Shown here piece after piece: positions 45,413 through 54,752 of a stretch of DNA of 64,000 bases. Source of the stretch: Alcaligenaceae bacterium (GTDB lineage: Bacteria > Pseudomonadota > Gammaproteobacteria > Burkholderiales > Burkholderiaceae_B). A program made the position numbers and the translations under genes. Within the stretch, counting starts at the first letter, position 1, and the number at the start of each line of letters is the position of its first letter. The DNA lies in contig JAUNUJ010000003.1 in NCBI GenBank assembly GCA_030538235.1, positions 248,001-312,000 of the forward strand. The letters run 5' to 3'. Under the pieces are notes generated by a model. It did no database searches. It was given only the letters and a program-made list of their open reading frames with translations, and was not told the origin of the DNA.

Positions 45413-45958
45413 TTAACCGATTAAACGGCCGCCGCGAATACGATGTTTGACCGTTAAGGTGCTTTTATTATGTTCTTGTAATCGTTGCGATAGGGGCGAG
45501 GCATGGGCATGACAAATAGCACAAGCCAGAGCATCAGCCGGGTCCGATCCGGGTTGAGCCGATAGTTTCAGGATATATTGCACCATGGCCTGGACTTGTT
45601 CTTTTTGAGCGTGACCACGACCTACCACGGCCTTTTTGATTTGTAGTGCTGTGTACTCGGACACCGCTAAGCCTTTTTGCGCCAAGCTAAGCATGGCGGC
45701 ACCGCGCGCATGGCCGAGTAACAGAGTCGATTGAGGATTGGTGTTGAGGAAGACTTTTTCGATGACCGCCACCTCGGGATTATACTTTTCAATTACCTCA
45801 AAGAGATGCACACTGATCTCTCTTAGACGTTGATAAAGCTCTTGCCCCGAGGGTACCACAATGGTACCGCTAGCTACATAGCTGAGCTTGGCACCTTCTT
45901 GGTCGATGATGCCGAAGCCGGTTTGACGAAGTCCGGGGTCAATGCCCAAAATCCTCAT
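45413..45958 (-). CDS. ruvC: Holliday junction resolvase RuvC
   Basis: Homodimeric endonuclease that cuts Holliday junctions. The 181 residues begin [18 protein letters not shown] with the first catalytic Asp (residue 7). Glu in [11 protein letters not shown] near 67 and the C-terminal [12 protein letters not shown] with its Asp pair near 140-146 complete the active site. It lies 20 nt before ruvA and after purH in the same leftward set. Confidence 0.95.
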   Translation of the reverse strand: MRILGIDPGLRQTGFGIIDQEGAKLSYVASGTIVVPSGQELYQRLREISVHLFEVIEKYNPEVAVIEKVFLNTNPQSTLLLGHARGAAMLSLAQKGLAVSEYTALQIKKAVVGRGHAQKEQVQAMVQYILKLSAQPGSDPADALACAICHAHASPLSQRLQEHNKSTLTVKHRIRGGRLIG

Positions 45959-45994
45959 GTAGTCTCAAATATCCTCTTTTGATGAGTTTAAGTT

Positions 45995-47587
45995 TTAGTG
46001 ACGGAAGTGACGCATTTTAGTGAAGACCATGGCAATACCATGTTCATCGGCTGCGGCAATAACTTCATCATCACGAATACTACCACCCGGTTGGATCACA
46101 CAGTTAGCGCCGGCTTCGACCACCACATCCAAGCCGTCACGGAAGGGGAAGAAGGCATCTGAAGCGACAGCAGTTCCTTTTAAGCTTAAACCATTGGCCT
46201 CTGCCTTGATGGCAGCAATGCGAGAAGAGTCTAAGCGGCTCATTTGACCGGCACCCACGCCCATAGTCATGCCGTCAGCACAGAACACGATGGCATTAGA
46301 CTTGACAAAGTGAGCTACTTGCCATGCAAATAACAGATCCTTCATCTGTTTTTCAGTGGGTTGTTGCTTGGTCACCACTTCGATTTGAGTCGGATCTAAA
46401 GGGGTTAGATCAGGGTCTTGGATTAACCAACCACCACCAACACGCTTCGCATCAAAGGCGTTGCGACCGTCACCGGCAGGGATCTCCAAGACGCGGACAT
46501 TTTTCTTGCTTGCTAAGAACTCCAAGGCTTCTTTACTGTAAGAGGTCGCTAAAAGCACCTCGAGGAACTGTTCACTAACCGCTTTAGCCGTGGCTAAGTC
46601 AACTTCACGGTTAAAGGCGATGATGCCGCCAAAGGCAGAAGTCGGGTCAGTTTTAAAGGCTTTTTGATAGGCCTGTAGAGGACCTTCAGCCATGGCTACG
46701 CCACAAGGGTTGGCGTGCTTAACGATCACACAAGCAGGTACTTTAAATGAGCGCGCGCATTCCCAAGCGGCATCGGCGTCGGCAATGTTGTTATAAGACA
46801 GCTCTTTGCCTTGGTGTTGCTTGTAGGTACCAAGTAAACCGGTAGCACCCTGGTTGCTGTCTAAATAGAAGGCAGCACTTTGGTGCGGGTTCTCACCATA
46901 GCGCATGGCTTGGTGTTGTTTCATTTGTACAGTGATAATATCCGGCCAAGTTTTTTGTGCAGGAGCTTCATGTTGAGCCGGTTCTGCGTCTTCTAGGCCA
47001 CTTAAGTAAGAGGCGATGGCACCATCGTAAGCTGAGGTATGGGCGTAGACTTTGGTTGCTAAGCGTAAACGTAAACCGTAGGAGGTTTGGCCTTTTTCAT
47101 CGAGCTCTTTTAGCACTGCTTCGTAGTCTTGAGGGTCGATAATTACTGTTACTCCACCTTTTTCTGTACCGTGGTTCTTAGCCGCAGCGCGCAACATGGC
47201 GGGACCACCGATATCGATATTTTCAACCGCATCGGCAAAAGTACAATCCACTTTAGCAATGGTTTCTTGGAACGGATAAAGATTGACCACCAATAGATCA
47301 ATGGTGTCAATGCCATGCTCAGCAATCGTGCTTAGGTGATTTTCATCATCGCGACGAGCTAATAAGCCACCGTGAACTTTAGGGTGTAGGGTCTTGACGC
47401 GACCGTCCAGGATTTCGGGAGAACCGGTGTATTCGGCTACTTCAGTTACCTGAAGACCTTCGGATTTTAGAAGTTTGGCGGTACCACCCGTCGATAAAAG
47501 CTTAACGCCACGGGCGCTTAAGGCTTTGGCAAAGTCAACAATACCTGTTTTATCGGATACTGAAAGAAGTGCAGTGATTTGTTTCAT
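45995..47587 (-). CDS. purH: Bifunctional AICAR transformylase / IMP cyclohydrolase
   Basis: The last two steps of IMP synthesis. In 530 residues, the N-terminal MGS-like cyclohydrolase domain (about 1-200; [26 protein letters not shown]) precedes the AICAR transformylase domain (about 205-530; [10 protein letters not shown] near 289-298 with catalytic Lys-His, and [15 protein letters not shown] near 480-494). It lies 7 nt after fis and before ruvC in the same direction. Fis-PurH adjacency is known in Betaproteobacteria. Confidence 0.96.
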   Translation of the reverse strand: MKQITALLSVSDKTGIVDFAKALSARGVKLLSTGGTAKLLKSEGLQVTEVAEYTGSPEILDGRVKTLHPKVHGGLLARRDDENHLSTIAEHGIDTIDLLVVNLYPFQETIAKVDCTFADAVENIDIGGPAMLRAAAKNHGTEKGGVTVIIDPQDYEAVLKELDEKGQTSYGLRLRLATKVYAHTSAYDGAIASYLSGLEDAEPAQHEAPAQKTWPDIITVQMKQHQAMRYGENPHQSAAFYLDSNQGATGLLGTYKQHQGKELSYNNIADADAAWECARSFKVPACVIVKHANPCGVAMAEGPLQAYQKAFKTDPTSAFGGIIAFNREVDLATAKAVSEQFLEVLLATSYSKEALEFLASKKNVRVLEIPAGDGRNAFDAKRVGGGWLIQDPDLTPLDPTQIEVVTKQQPTEKQMKDLLFAWQVAHFVKSNAIVFCADGMTMGVGAGQMSRLDSSRIAAIKAEANGLSLKGTAVASDAFFPFRDGLDVVVEAGANCVIQPGGSIRDDEVIAAADEHGIAMVFTKMRHFRH

Positions 47588-47594
47588 AGTATTT

Positions 47595-47846
47595 TTATTT
47601 AAGGATTTCGTAGGAAAGAAGTTTTTTGCGTAAGGTGTTGCGCGTAATGCCTAGCATCTCCGCAGCTTTGGATTGGTTAAATTGGCTTTTCTCCATCACC
47701 ATTTCGAGGGTGGCTTTTTCGACGCACTGCATGACCATACTCCAGATCTGAGTGGCCTCTGCCTCGTCTCCCAAGGTGTTGAAATAAGCCTCCAAATGAG
47801 CATGCACACAATCGTGCAACGGTGGGGTTTGGGGCTGCTTACTCAT
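47595..47846 (-). CDS. fis: Fis-family DNA-binding protein
   Basis: Nucleoid-associated regulator with a C-terminal Fis helix-turn-helix. The 83 residues end in [26 protein letters not shown], the typical HTH with NQSKAA and RNTLRKKL. The N-terminal beta-hairpin arm is shorter and less charged than in E. coli Fis (98 residues). It is translated between dusB and purH, matching the dusB-fis order of enterobacteria. Betaproteobacterial forms may not have all enteric Fis functions. Confidence 0.93.
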   Translation of the reverse strand: MSKQPQTPPLHDCVHAHLEAYFNTLGDEAEATQIWSMVMQCVEKATLEMVMEKSQFNQSKAAEMLGITRNTLRKKLLSYEILK

Positions 47847-47905
47847 GATTAAAAATCTTTATTTATCAGCTGATTAATTTGTTATTGGGTTTTTATTATC
47901 GAGAC

Positions 47906-48898
47906 TTAGGCGTTGAGCTCAAGCTCAGCTTGATGGTCAAACCAATCAGCTAGGACTTGACTTTGCAGCTGACAAGACTCGATCGTGTTTAAATGGCGAC
48001 GTAAGGCGTCACTGCTAGGGAAGCGGCTCAAATACCAAGCGATATGCTTACGTGCAGTACGCACTCCCGTGTGAGCGCCGTAAAATTGATAGTGTTCCTC
48101 AAGATGCTCTAATAGCACCTCTTTCATCTCGAGTAGAGTAGGAGGGGCCAGCAACTCGCCGGTACTTAGATAATGGTCAATCTCTCTGAAGATCCAAGGA
48201 TTGCCTTGCGAGGCGCGACCAATCATAACGGCATCCGCACCTGTATAGTCTAGCACCTGCTTGGCCTTTTGAGGGCTATCAATATCACCATTAGCTATTA
48301 TAGGTAGTTTGACGAGTTTTTTCACCGCGGCAATGGTTTTATATTCTGCATTACCCTGATAAAAATCACATCGAGTGCGTCCATGAATCGTCAAAGCGCT
48401 AATACCGCTGTCCTCAGCTAGCTGAGCAATTTCTGTGGCATTGATGCTGTCTCGATCCCAACCGGTACGTATTTTAAGGGTGACCGGTGTATCATAAGGA
48501 CGACATGCCTTAACTACGGCCTCTAATATCCGGGCGACCAGCTCTTTGTCTCTTAATAAGGCTGAGCCGGTAGCGACCTTGCAGACTTTTTTGGCCGGGC
48601 AACCCATATTGATATCGATGATTTTGGCACCTTTTTCAATATTAAAAACGGCCGCTTGTGCCATCATGTCGGGTTCGGCGCCAAGGATTTGTACCGCAAT
48701 GGGGTCGACTTCGCCTTGGTGGTTTAAGCGTCTGGCGGTCTTGATCGTATCCCATAGTTGGGGGTTGCTGGCGGCCATTTCGGACACAGCATAGCCCGCC
48801 CCTAGGCGCTTACATAAACGCCTAAAGGGTCTATCGGTCACGCCCGCCATGGGTGCAACAAAGACTTTATTGGGTAACTGCCAAGGACCTATCTGCAT
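47906..48898 (-). CDS. dusB: tRNA-dihydrouridine synthase B
   Basis: FMN-dependent reductase that makes dihydrouridine in the tRNA D loop. The 330 residues contain VFVAPMAGVTDRPFRRLCKRLGAG near 10-33, DINMGCPAKKVCKVATGSALLRD near 95-117 with the catalytic Cys, ALTIHGRTRCDFYQG near 165-179 and ADAVMIGRASQGNPWIF near 218-234. It is the first gene of the dusB-fis-purH-ruvCAB set. The divergent gap to ctaG is 108 nt. Confidence 0.95.
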   Translation of the reverse strand: MQIGPWQLPNKVFVAPMAGVTDRPFRRLCKRLGAGYAVSEMAASNPQLWDTIKTARRLNHQGEVDPIAVQILGAEPDMMAQAAVFNIEKGAKIIDINMGCPAKKVCKVATGSALLRDKELVARILEAVVKACRPYDTPVTLKIRTGWDRDSINATEIAQLAEDSGISALTIHGRTRCDFYQGNAEYKTIAAVKKLVKLPIIANGDIDSPQKAKQVLDYTGADAVMIGRASQGNPWIFREIDHYLSTGELLAPPTLLEMKEVLLEHLEEHYQFYGAHTGVRTARKHIAWYLSRFPSSDALRRHLNTIESCQLQSQVLADWFDHQAELELNA

Positions 48899-49006
48899 AA
48901 CTGCTTAATAATATTACGGAAATTAATTTTTTGAGGTAAAATCAATCGAGCATTATAACGCTCATTAGCATCACAAAGACGGTAGTAAAAGCTTTTTCTT
49001 CTTAAT

Positions 49007-49939
49007 ATGAACTTAACACTTGCTCATTGGCTCAGGCCATGGGAGTTTTCTCCGACCTTAATTATTTGCTTTTTGCTCTCAGCCTATCTGTTTTTTATGG
49101 GTAGTCGCAAAAAGCCAATCAATCTGTCACGCCAGATCTTGTTCTGGTCGGGATGGGTGTTGTTGTATCTCTCTATGCATACCCATGTGGATTACTACGC
49201 AGAGCGGGTGTTTTTTATCCACCGGGCACAGCATTTGGTTTTACACCACTTGGCGCCGCTGATTATTATGCTGTCTTATCCCGGCCAGGTGATGCGTGCC
49301 GGTATGACGCGCGGTATGCGTTTGCAGCTAAATCGTTTTACTCAATCGGCTTTTGGTCAAGCGCTGATTTATTGGCTTACCCATAAGCTCTTTATTCCAT
49401 TCTTATTTGTCTTTTTGGTGATTATCTGGTTGTTCCCGACGATACAGTTTTATTCGATGTTAAATGTCAATATTTATCGATTTATGAACTGGTCTGTGGT
49501 GCTGAGCGGCATCCTTTACTGGAATTTAATCCTTGATAGACGACCCTATCATCCACCGGTGATTACAGCTAAAAGCCGTTTGGGCCAATGGTGGCAAAGA
49601 CGCACTTTGGCCGGTAGTCCGGCCGTGATGTCGCCGTTAGAGCGTGTTTTATCACCTATGTTTACCATGGCACCGCAAATTGTGGCGGGGGCTTATATTG
49701 CCTTTAACTCGACTGATTTGTATCCGCTGTTTGAAATTTGCGGTCGAGCGCTTCCCATCACCGCAGTGCAAGATCAGGGGTGGGGTGGTCTGATTATGTG
49801 GGTGCCTGCGGGGGCGGTCGAGACCTTCGGGATTTTGGTTGCTGCCATGACTTGGTGGCGTCTCCATGCGCAGGGCAGGATTTATCATAAAAGTGATGTG
49901 ACTGCTGCTTATGAGAGTAGACGGGTTAGGCCGGCTTGA
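49007..49939 (+). CDS. Caa3-type cytochrome oxidase assembly-like membrane protein (CtaG family)
   Basis: A 310-residue inner-membrane protein with seven or so helices of the caa3_CtaG family, whose Bacillus member is needed for copper insertion into cytochrome caa3 oxidase. Features are HTHVDYYAERVFFIHRAQHLVLHHLAPLIIMLSYPG near 57-92 with many His residues that may bind metal, and a long cytoplasmic loop (RRPYHPPVITAKSRLGQWW). No oxidase genes are next to it in the window. It differs from the unrelated Cox11/CtaG of mitochondrial type. The exact role here is uncertain. Confidence 0.78.
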   Translation: MNLTLAHWLRPWEFSPTLIICFLLSAYLFFMGSRKKPINLSRQILFWSGWVLLYLSMHTHVDYYAERVFFIHRAQHLVLHHLAPLIIMLSYPGQVMRAGMTRGMRLQLNRFTQSAFGQALIYWLTHKLFIPFLFVFLVIIWLFPTIQFYSMLNVNIYRFMNWSVVLSGILYWNLILDRRPYHPPVITAKSRLGQWWQRRTLAGSPAVMSPLERVLSPMFTMAPQIVAGAYIAFNSTDLYPLFEICGRALPITAVQDQGWGGLIMWVPAGAVETFGILVAAMTWWRLHAQGRIYHKSDVTAAYESRRVRPA

Positions 49940-50245
49940 TTTTAAATGCGTGAGGGGTCTCAGCACTACCGTCATGGTTGTTTTTACACGCAAGCTATAA
50001 GCTCATAAGTAAAGGCTATGGGGCGCTTAATGACGCCTAGTCATTGCCACAATCTTCGCTAAATTTCTAATCGATTAAAGTTGCAAAAATAATGCAAAGA
50101 ATTGGCTTCTCAATAACAGAGGCAGTTATGGCGTTAAAAATGTCCCAAAACAACTGAGCATGTAAAAAAATAATCACATGATGGTCATCGCTTTGTCATA
50201 TGGAATCATTAGTCTTTATTGAAAATGAATTTCGAGGAGCTTATG
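49940..50245. other. AT-rich gap before the Tae4 gene
   Basis: A 306-nt gap without a convincing gene or terminator. It turns AT-rich after about 50040. A weak promoter for the effector pair may be TTGTCA (50194-50199) with a poor -10 near 50215. No terminal repeats or att-like sequence could be matched with the gap after the immunity gene. Confidence 0.35.
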
Positions 50246-50746
50246 ATGAGCAAAATTGATTTTAAAAAGGCTTGGTTTGCTGCAAACTATATTTATCTAC
50301 CATCAGTTGATTCAGCTGAGCGCGTAGCCAAGATCATCGGTGGCCGTGTTGCTTTTAATATTAAGGATGTCGCTAAAGAGCATCAGTGGCGCAACACCTG
50401 TGCAGTCAGAATGAGTTATATACTTAATCAATCTGGATTAAAGGTGCCTGCCACAATGGGGAAAACATCCTCAGGTGCTGACGGTAGTCATTACTTTTTT
50501 AGAGTAAAGGATCTCACTGTATTTTTAACGACAAATTTGGGTCGTCCCGAAGTTTTGAACAAAAACTCGCAAATTTCCACATTATCAGATAAAAAAGGGA
50601 TTCTTTTGTTTGAGGTGTCAGGCTGGGGGGATGCAACGGGGCATGCCACGCTTTTTGATGGTAGTACGTGCTATGACGCATGTTATTTTAACTATGATGA
50701 AGCAAGGTATCGTAGCAATAGAATTCTTTTTTGGGAGCTCAAGTGA
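50246..50746 (+). CDS. Type VI secretion amidase effector, Tae4 family
   Basis: Predicted peptidoglycan amidase that cleaves gamma-D-Glu-mDAP bonds in rival cells. The 166 residues match Tae4: NTCAVRMSYILNQSG with the catalytic Cys at 52, GHATLFDG with the catalytic His at 133, and Asp at 144, 11 residues after His as in Salmonella Tae4 (C44/H126/D137). There is no signal peptide, as expected for a type VI substrate. The ATG at 50246 is chosen because GAGGAG stands 6 nt before it. It overlaps the immunity gene by GTGA. No hcp, vgrG or other T6SS gene is in the window. Confidence 0.86.
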   Translation: MSKIDFKKAWFAANYIYLPSVDSAERVAKIIGGRVAFNIKDVAKEHQWRNTCAVRMSYILNQSGLKVPATMGKTSSGADGSHYFFRVKDLTVFLTTNLGRPEVLNKNSQISTLSDKKGILLFEVSGWGDATGHATLFDGSTCYDACYFNYDEARYRSNRILFWELK

Positions 50747-51219
50747 AAAATCAATTAAAGAAAATCTTTTCGGTGAGAAAATGCGATTTTTTCACTTTTT
50801 TTATCGCTTCAGCGCTCAGCTTGCTTGTGACTATAACGCCTTCACATGCGGCAAACGAAGACAGCATCACAGGGCCACGAGCAGCTGAACGGAGCTATGC
50901 GCAAAATTTTAAGGACATGGCGCTAGCCCGTTGTCTGGCCAAGGCCTACGAGGGTGATGCGTCCATTTTGAGTGATATAGCGAGTAGTCACAGTGCTTTA
51001 ATCGAATGGACTTACTTTGACCTGGAAAATGCGCCTGAAGCCACTATATCTTTGGTTGAGGAGTTTTTGAGTCGGGATTATACAAATCCTCTTGCTGAAG
51101 CTGAAGCCCCGGGTTTGCGATTTGATTTTTTAAAGTGCTTGGATCTCTACCATAGCGCGGAACTGGATGCCTTAACGCAAGCTATGGTGGCAGAACCTAA
51201 TGCTCGAATAGCGCCTTAG
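50743..51219 (+). CDS. Tae4 immunity protein, Tai4 family
   Basis: Periplasmic inhibitor that protects the producer from its own or sister-cell Tae4. The 158-residue precursor starts at GTG inside the effector stop (GTGA), with GGGAG upstream. It has a signal peptide (KK, then FFIASALSLLVTITPSHA) ending near residue 38. The mature part YAQNFKDMALARCLAKAY, SALIEWTYFD, FLSRDYTNPLAEAEAPG and RFDFLKCLDLYHSAELDAL matches Tai4, including two Cys positions that likely form the conserved disulfide. The overlap indicates translational coupling to the effector, the normal order for this family. Confidence 0.85.
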   Translation: MKNQLKKIFSVRKCDFFTFFIASALSLLVTITPSHAANEDSITGPRAAERSYAQNFKDMALARCLAKAYEGDASILSDIASSHSALIEWTYFDLENAPEATISLVEEFLSRDYTNPLAEAEAPGLRFDFLKCLDLYHSAELDALTQAMVAEPNARIAP

Positions 51220-51403
51220 GGATTTTGTGTTGTCTGTCAAGGGATTAGAGACGACGAACCTAGCACTGTGTCGGAAAATCTTTAGCCGATTTACTGTTGA
51301 GTAGGGAAATTGTTTTGCTTTGCATAGCGATTCATACATCTCATCGAATCAAGCAAGGTCAATTGTTTTCAAATGGAGTCAATCAAAGTCTCCCTCAAAA
51401 ATA

Positions 51404-51431
51404 AACGCCATTCCGAAATCAGAATGGCGTT
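51404..51431. terminator. Hairpin after the Tae4/Tai4 pair
   Basis: AACGCCATTC (51404-51413) and GAATGGCGTT (51422-51431) form a perfect 10-bp stem with an 8-nt loop. An AT stretch follows on the right and an A run lies on the left. It probably serves both the rightward Tai4 transcript and the leftward zinc-finger gene. Confidence 0.6.
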
Positions 51432-51481
51432 ATATATAACTTAATCTACAGCGCTAATATAAAATCGCTTATTTCTAATAA

Positions 51482-51736
51482 CTAAGCAGAAGTCACTGAA
51501 TCTGCTGCTGCCAAAGTCGTTGAGGTAGGTTCGGTATCAGTCGCGTGCGTAGCTAAGTGCTCAGCTTGTAGGGCATAATGCGCACCACAATAAGCACACG
51601 TCGCTTCGCCGGTTTGGGTGACATCTAGGAAAACACGTGGGTGCATACTCCAACGTGGTGCCTTTGGACCGGGACAATAAACAGGTAGGTCCTTGGCGCT
51701 GACTTGAATCGTTTCAATTTGCTTTGGTGCAGGCAT
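51482..51736 (-). CDS. zf-CHCC zinc-finger protein (NDUFS6-like)
   Basis: Small 84-residue protein with the zf-CHCC layout: VYCPGP (Cys near 19), WSMHPRVFLDV (His near 32), and CAYCGAHY (two Cys near 47-50). The family resembles the mitochondrial complex I subunit NDUFS6 and YP-type bacterial zinc proteins of unknown role. The ATG at 51736 is chosen because GGAGG stands 5 nt upstream. The upstream in-frame extension is unlike the family. The C-terminal 25 residues are Ala/Thr-rich and variable. Confidence 0.83.
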   Translation of the reverse strand: MPAPKQIETIQVSAKDLPVYCPGPKAPRWSMHPRVFLDVTQTGEATCAYCGAHYALQAEHLATHATDTEPTSTTLAAADSVTSA

Positions 51737-51925
51737 ATCTTCCTCCAGAATTACTATTTGCAAATATTGTACTCTTTAGGCGGGGGGATTTGTGCACTAA
51801 TAGTTTAATTGCCTTGTTTTAGCAATTTAAAGTTTAGTCACTTAATTAGAGTAGTGAGTACTGCCTGTAGTAAAATGGTTAGTTACACCATAGATTTTAT
51901 AAAGACATAGGTATTACATATCAAT

Positions 51926-53362
51926 ATGCAGAGTCATTCAAGCAATAACAATAATAATTCAACTACCTCAGAGATTAGCCAATCTGCAGATAGCGAAGTC
52001 TCGACTTTTAGTGATTTCGGTTTGCACGCCGATCTGTTAAAAGCCATTGCTAAAAGCGGCTATACCAAGCCGACACCTATTCAAGCGCAGGCTATCCCTC
52101 CCGTCTTGGCAGGACGTGATGTGATGGGGGCAGCCCAAACCGGTACGGGTAAAACAGCAGCTTTTACGCTACCGGTTTTGCACCGTATTATGCCTTTTGC
52201 CAGCCATAGCACCTCGCCGGCTAGACACCCGGTACGTGCTTTGATCCTGACTCCAACACGTGAGTTGGCTGATCAGGTGGCGGAAAATGTTCAGCGTTAT
52301 TGTAGTACTTCAGCTTTGCGTTCAGCGGCAATCTATGGCGGGGTGGATATTCGCCCCCAAAAAGAGGAGCTGCGACAGGGTTGTGAGTTGTTAATTGCGA
52401 CACCCGGTCGTTTATTGGATCACCTTGAGCAAAAAAACGTCAATCTAAGTCAAGTCGGAGTTTTGGTGTTGGATGAAGCTGACCGTATGCTGGATATGGG
52501 CTTTATGCCGGACCTAGAGCGCATTGTCAGTTATTTGCCAAAGCAACGCCAAAACTTGATGTTCTCAGCAACCTTTAGTCCGGAGATTCGTAAGCTTGCA
52601 CGCAGCATTTTAAGTGAGCCGGTAGAGATCACGGTAGCTAATAAAAACCAGACCGCTGATACGGTGACTCAGATCGTCTATAACGTTCGCGAACAGGATA
52701 AACGCTCGGCTTTACTGTATTTGCTGATGACTCACTATTCAGAGCAGGTCATTGTATTTGCCAATACGCGCTTGGAAGTAAATCGCCTGAGCCGTTTCCT
52801 GACTCAAGAGGGTGTGTCTGCCGAGGCTATTCATGGTGATCGCTCGCAGTTTGAGCGTACTAAAACTTTAGAAGATTTCAAGGCCGGTAAGGTGCAGGTT
52901 CTGGTCGCGACTGATGTGGCAGCACGCGGACTGGATGTGGCCGGTTTACCTTGCGTGATTAACTACGACTTGCCATTTAACCCCGAAGACTATGTGCATC
53001 GTATTGGTCGAACCGGTCGTGCCGGTGCCGAGGGTACAGCCATTGCTTTTTATAATGAAGCTGATGAATCACAGCAATTAGCTAATATTCAGCAAATGGT
53101 CAATAAGGACTTTAAGCGAGAGCGTTTGGAAATTCCTGAGCAGTTTAGAGGTCGCTCCAAAGAGCAGCCGCGACGCTCTTCATATCATCAGCAGACCAAG
53201 CGTGAGCCGATTGATGCCTTTTTCTTTAAGCCCTATGAGCCTGATTTAAGTGATGCGGCGGCACAACCCTCAAAGCCACAAAATCAACAGGATAAAGATG
53301 AGCCGATGGTCGCGATATTGCTAGGGGGCGGTAGAAAAATCAAAACTCAGGATAAGTCATAA
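51926..53362 (+). CDS. rhlE: DEAD-box RNA helicase (RhlE-type)
   Basis: ATP-dependent RNA remodelling in ribosome maturation and mRNA turnover. The 478 residues begin with a Ser/Asn-rich tail. The core has the Q motif KPTPIQAQAIP near 49-59, AQTGTGKT near 70-77, PTRELADQ, VLDEADRMLDMGF near 180-192, SAT, and HRIGRTGRAGAEG near 350-362. The tail is short and basic. RhlE is the best fit by length and motif neighbours; RhlB and DbpA are less likely. It is convergent with the thioredoxin gene. Confidence 0.9.
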   Translation: MQSHSSNNNNNSTTSEISQSADSEVSTFSDFGLHADLLKAIAKSGYTKPTPIQAQAIPPVLAGRDVMGAAQTGTGKTAAFTLPVLHRIMPFASHSTSPARHPVRALILTPTRELADQVAENVQRYCSTSALRSAAIYGGVDIRPQKEELRQGCELLIATPGRLLDHLEQKNVNLSQVGVLVLDEADRMLDMGFMPDLERIVSYLPKQRQNLMFSATFSPEIRKLARSILSEPVEITVANKNQTADTVTQIVYNVREQDKRSALLYLLMTHYSEQVIVFANTRLEVNRLSRFLTQEGVSAEAIHGDRSQFERTKTLEDFKAGKVQVLVATDVAARGLDVAGLPCVINYDLPFNPEDYVHRIGRTGRAGAEGTAIAFYNEADESQQLANIQQMVNKDFKRERLEIPEQFRGRSKEQPRRSSYHQQTKREPIDAFFFKPYEPDLSDAAAQPSKPQNQQDKDEPMVAILLGGGRKIKTQDKS

Positions 53363-53377
53363 GCGACTCTAAAGTCT

Positions 53378-53405
53378 GAAGCCGCTATTAATCCTCGGCG
53401 GCTTC
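53378..53405. terminator. Possible terminator at the rhlE/thioredoxin junction
   Basis: GAAGCCGC (53378-53385) and GCGGCTTC (53398-53405) form an 8-bp stem that covers the last codons of the leftward gene. There is no clear T run, so confidence is low. Confidence 0.35.
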
Positions 53406-53786
53406 TTCAAGTAATTCAGCGATCGGGGCGGGTCCCTCATCACTTTTAATAATCTGACCGTCTTGCGTGTTGATAATCATGCGCTCAAGATGCCCTATGT
53501 ACGGCAGCATGGTACCAAAAAATAGATTGGTGCCATTTTCCTGAATCAGGATAGTCGGGAAGTTTTCCACATCCAAATCATCTAATAAGGACTCTTCGTC
53601 CTCAATATCAACCCATAAAAATACATGCTCCGGGAATTTTTCGCTTAATACCTGAAAAGCATCTAAGTAACTATCACAGGTGCGACACCACGCCGCGCAG
53701 TAGCAAACAACGATGCGCTGATTATTGGCCTCAAGTGCCTGTTGAATTTCTTTGGTTTGCTCAAAAGGTTTTATAAAAAAAGACAT
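53388..53786 (-). CDS. Thioredoxin-like protein
   Basis: A 132-residue thioredoxin-fold protein with active site WCRTC (in AAWCRTCDSYLDAFQ near 33-47) and the cis-Pro segment ENFPTILIQENG near 76-87. No signal peptide is seen, so it should act in the cytoplasm. The redox motif CRTC differs from CGPC of TrxA; the partner is unknown. Betaproteobacteria often have such a small thioredoxin beside housekeeping genes. It overlaps nothing but ends very near the convergent rhlE. Confidence 0.86.
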   Translation of the reverse strand: MSFFIKPFEQTKEIQQALEANNQRIVVCYCAAWCRTCDSYLDAFQVLSEKFPEHVFLWVDIEDEESLLDDLDVENFPTILIQENGTNLFFGTMLPYIGHLERMIINTQDGQIIKSDEGPAPIAELLEEAAED

Positions 53787-53923
53787 GGATAAACCCGTAG
53801 TACGGAAGCGATTTGATAAACTTCTATTTATATTTTGCCATTCAAGTTATACCTGAATTAGCAAATACAGTCTATTATTATGGGCAATTTAATTAAGAAG
53901 TTTTAATTCACAGGGGAGAACCT

Positions 53924-54718
53924 ATGCCTAAGTCTAGAAAATTCGGTTTAGTAATTGTAGGCGATGAAATCTTATCCGGTCGTCGACAGGACAAGCATTT
54001 GAGCAAGGTGATCGAATTGCTCGATACTCGTGGTATGGAGCTGTCTTGGGCGCGTTTAGTAGGCGATGATACCGACGAATTGGTTCGTATCTATAAGGAA
54101 ACATTTGCTAGCGGCGATGTTGTTTTTTCGACCGGCGGCATTGGTGCGACTCCCGATGATAAGACCCGTGAGGCAGCGGCTCAAGCCTTGGGTGTGCCTT
54201 TGGTGCTGCATCCTGAGGCGGAAGCTTTGATTATGGAGTACGTCAATAGCAGAGCAGCCATTGGCAAGATCGATCAGGATATCGGGGCACCGGAAAATCA
54301 GCGCCGTCTGGCCATGGGCGTATTCCCCGAGGGTGCCGAGATTGTGCCTAATTTCTTTAATCGTATCCCCGGTTTCTTTATCAAGGATCATACTTTTGTG
54401 CCCGGTTTCCCCGAAATGGCTTGGTCCATGTTTGAGTGGGTCTTGGACAATAAGTACCTCGAATTGCAAAATAATCCGACCAAAACCATGGCGGTTAATG
54501 TCTACCATTTACCTGAGTCGCGCATTGCCCCGTCATTAGAGGAAATTGAGCTCCGCTGGGGTGATGTGACAACCTTTAGCCTACCGAAAATGGCCACGGG
54601 CGATACCCCGGGTTTTATCGATTTAGGGGTCAGAGGTAAAAATGATCTGTCTCTCAAAGAGGCCTATGACTTCTTGCGTGGCGAAGTGCTGCGAGTTGGT
54701 GGCCGTTTTAGTTATTAA
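53924..54718 (+). CDS. Molybdopterin-binding (CinA N-domain) protein
   Basis: A 264-residue protein of the MoCF_biosynth/CinA N-terminal family, with FGLVIVGDEILSGRRQDKHL near 6-25, VVFSTGGIGATPDDKTREAAA near 66-86 and RIPGFFIKDHTFVPGFPEM near 147-165. It lacks the PncC domain; that domain is encoded separately at 33915. Relatives are called competence/damage-inducible protein A, but the family's biochemical activity in this form (ADP-ribose pyrophosphatase in some CinA proteins) is not proven. GGGGAG precedes the ATG. Confidence 0.82.
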   Translation: MPKSRKFGLVIVGDEILSGRRQDKHLSKVIELLDTRGMELSWARLVGDDTDELVRIYKETFASGDVVFSTGGIGATPDDKTREAAAQALGVPLVLHPEAEALIMEYVNSRAAIGKIDQDIGAPENQRRLAMGVFPEGAEIVPNFFNRIPGFFIKDHTFVPGFPEMAWSMFEWVLDNKYLELQNNPTKTMAVNVYHLPESRIAPSLEEIELRWGDVTTFSLPKMATGDTPGFIDLGVRGKNDLSLKEAYDFLRGEVLRVGGRFSY

Positions 54719-54752
54719 TTACAGAGGCATTCACTAAGTTTGTCTTGACCCT

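Noticed and set aside
49940-51481. Mobile island around Tae4/Tai4
   Set aside because: No tRNA end, integrase, transposase or matching direct repeats could be found at the borders, so lateral transfer is possible but not shown.
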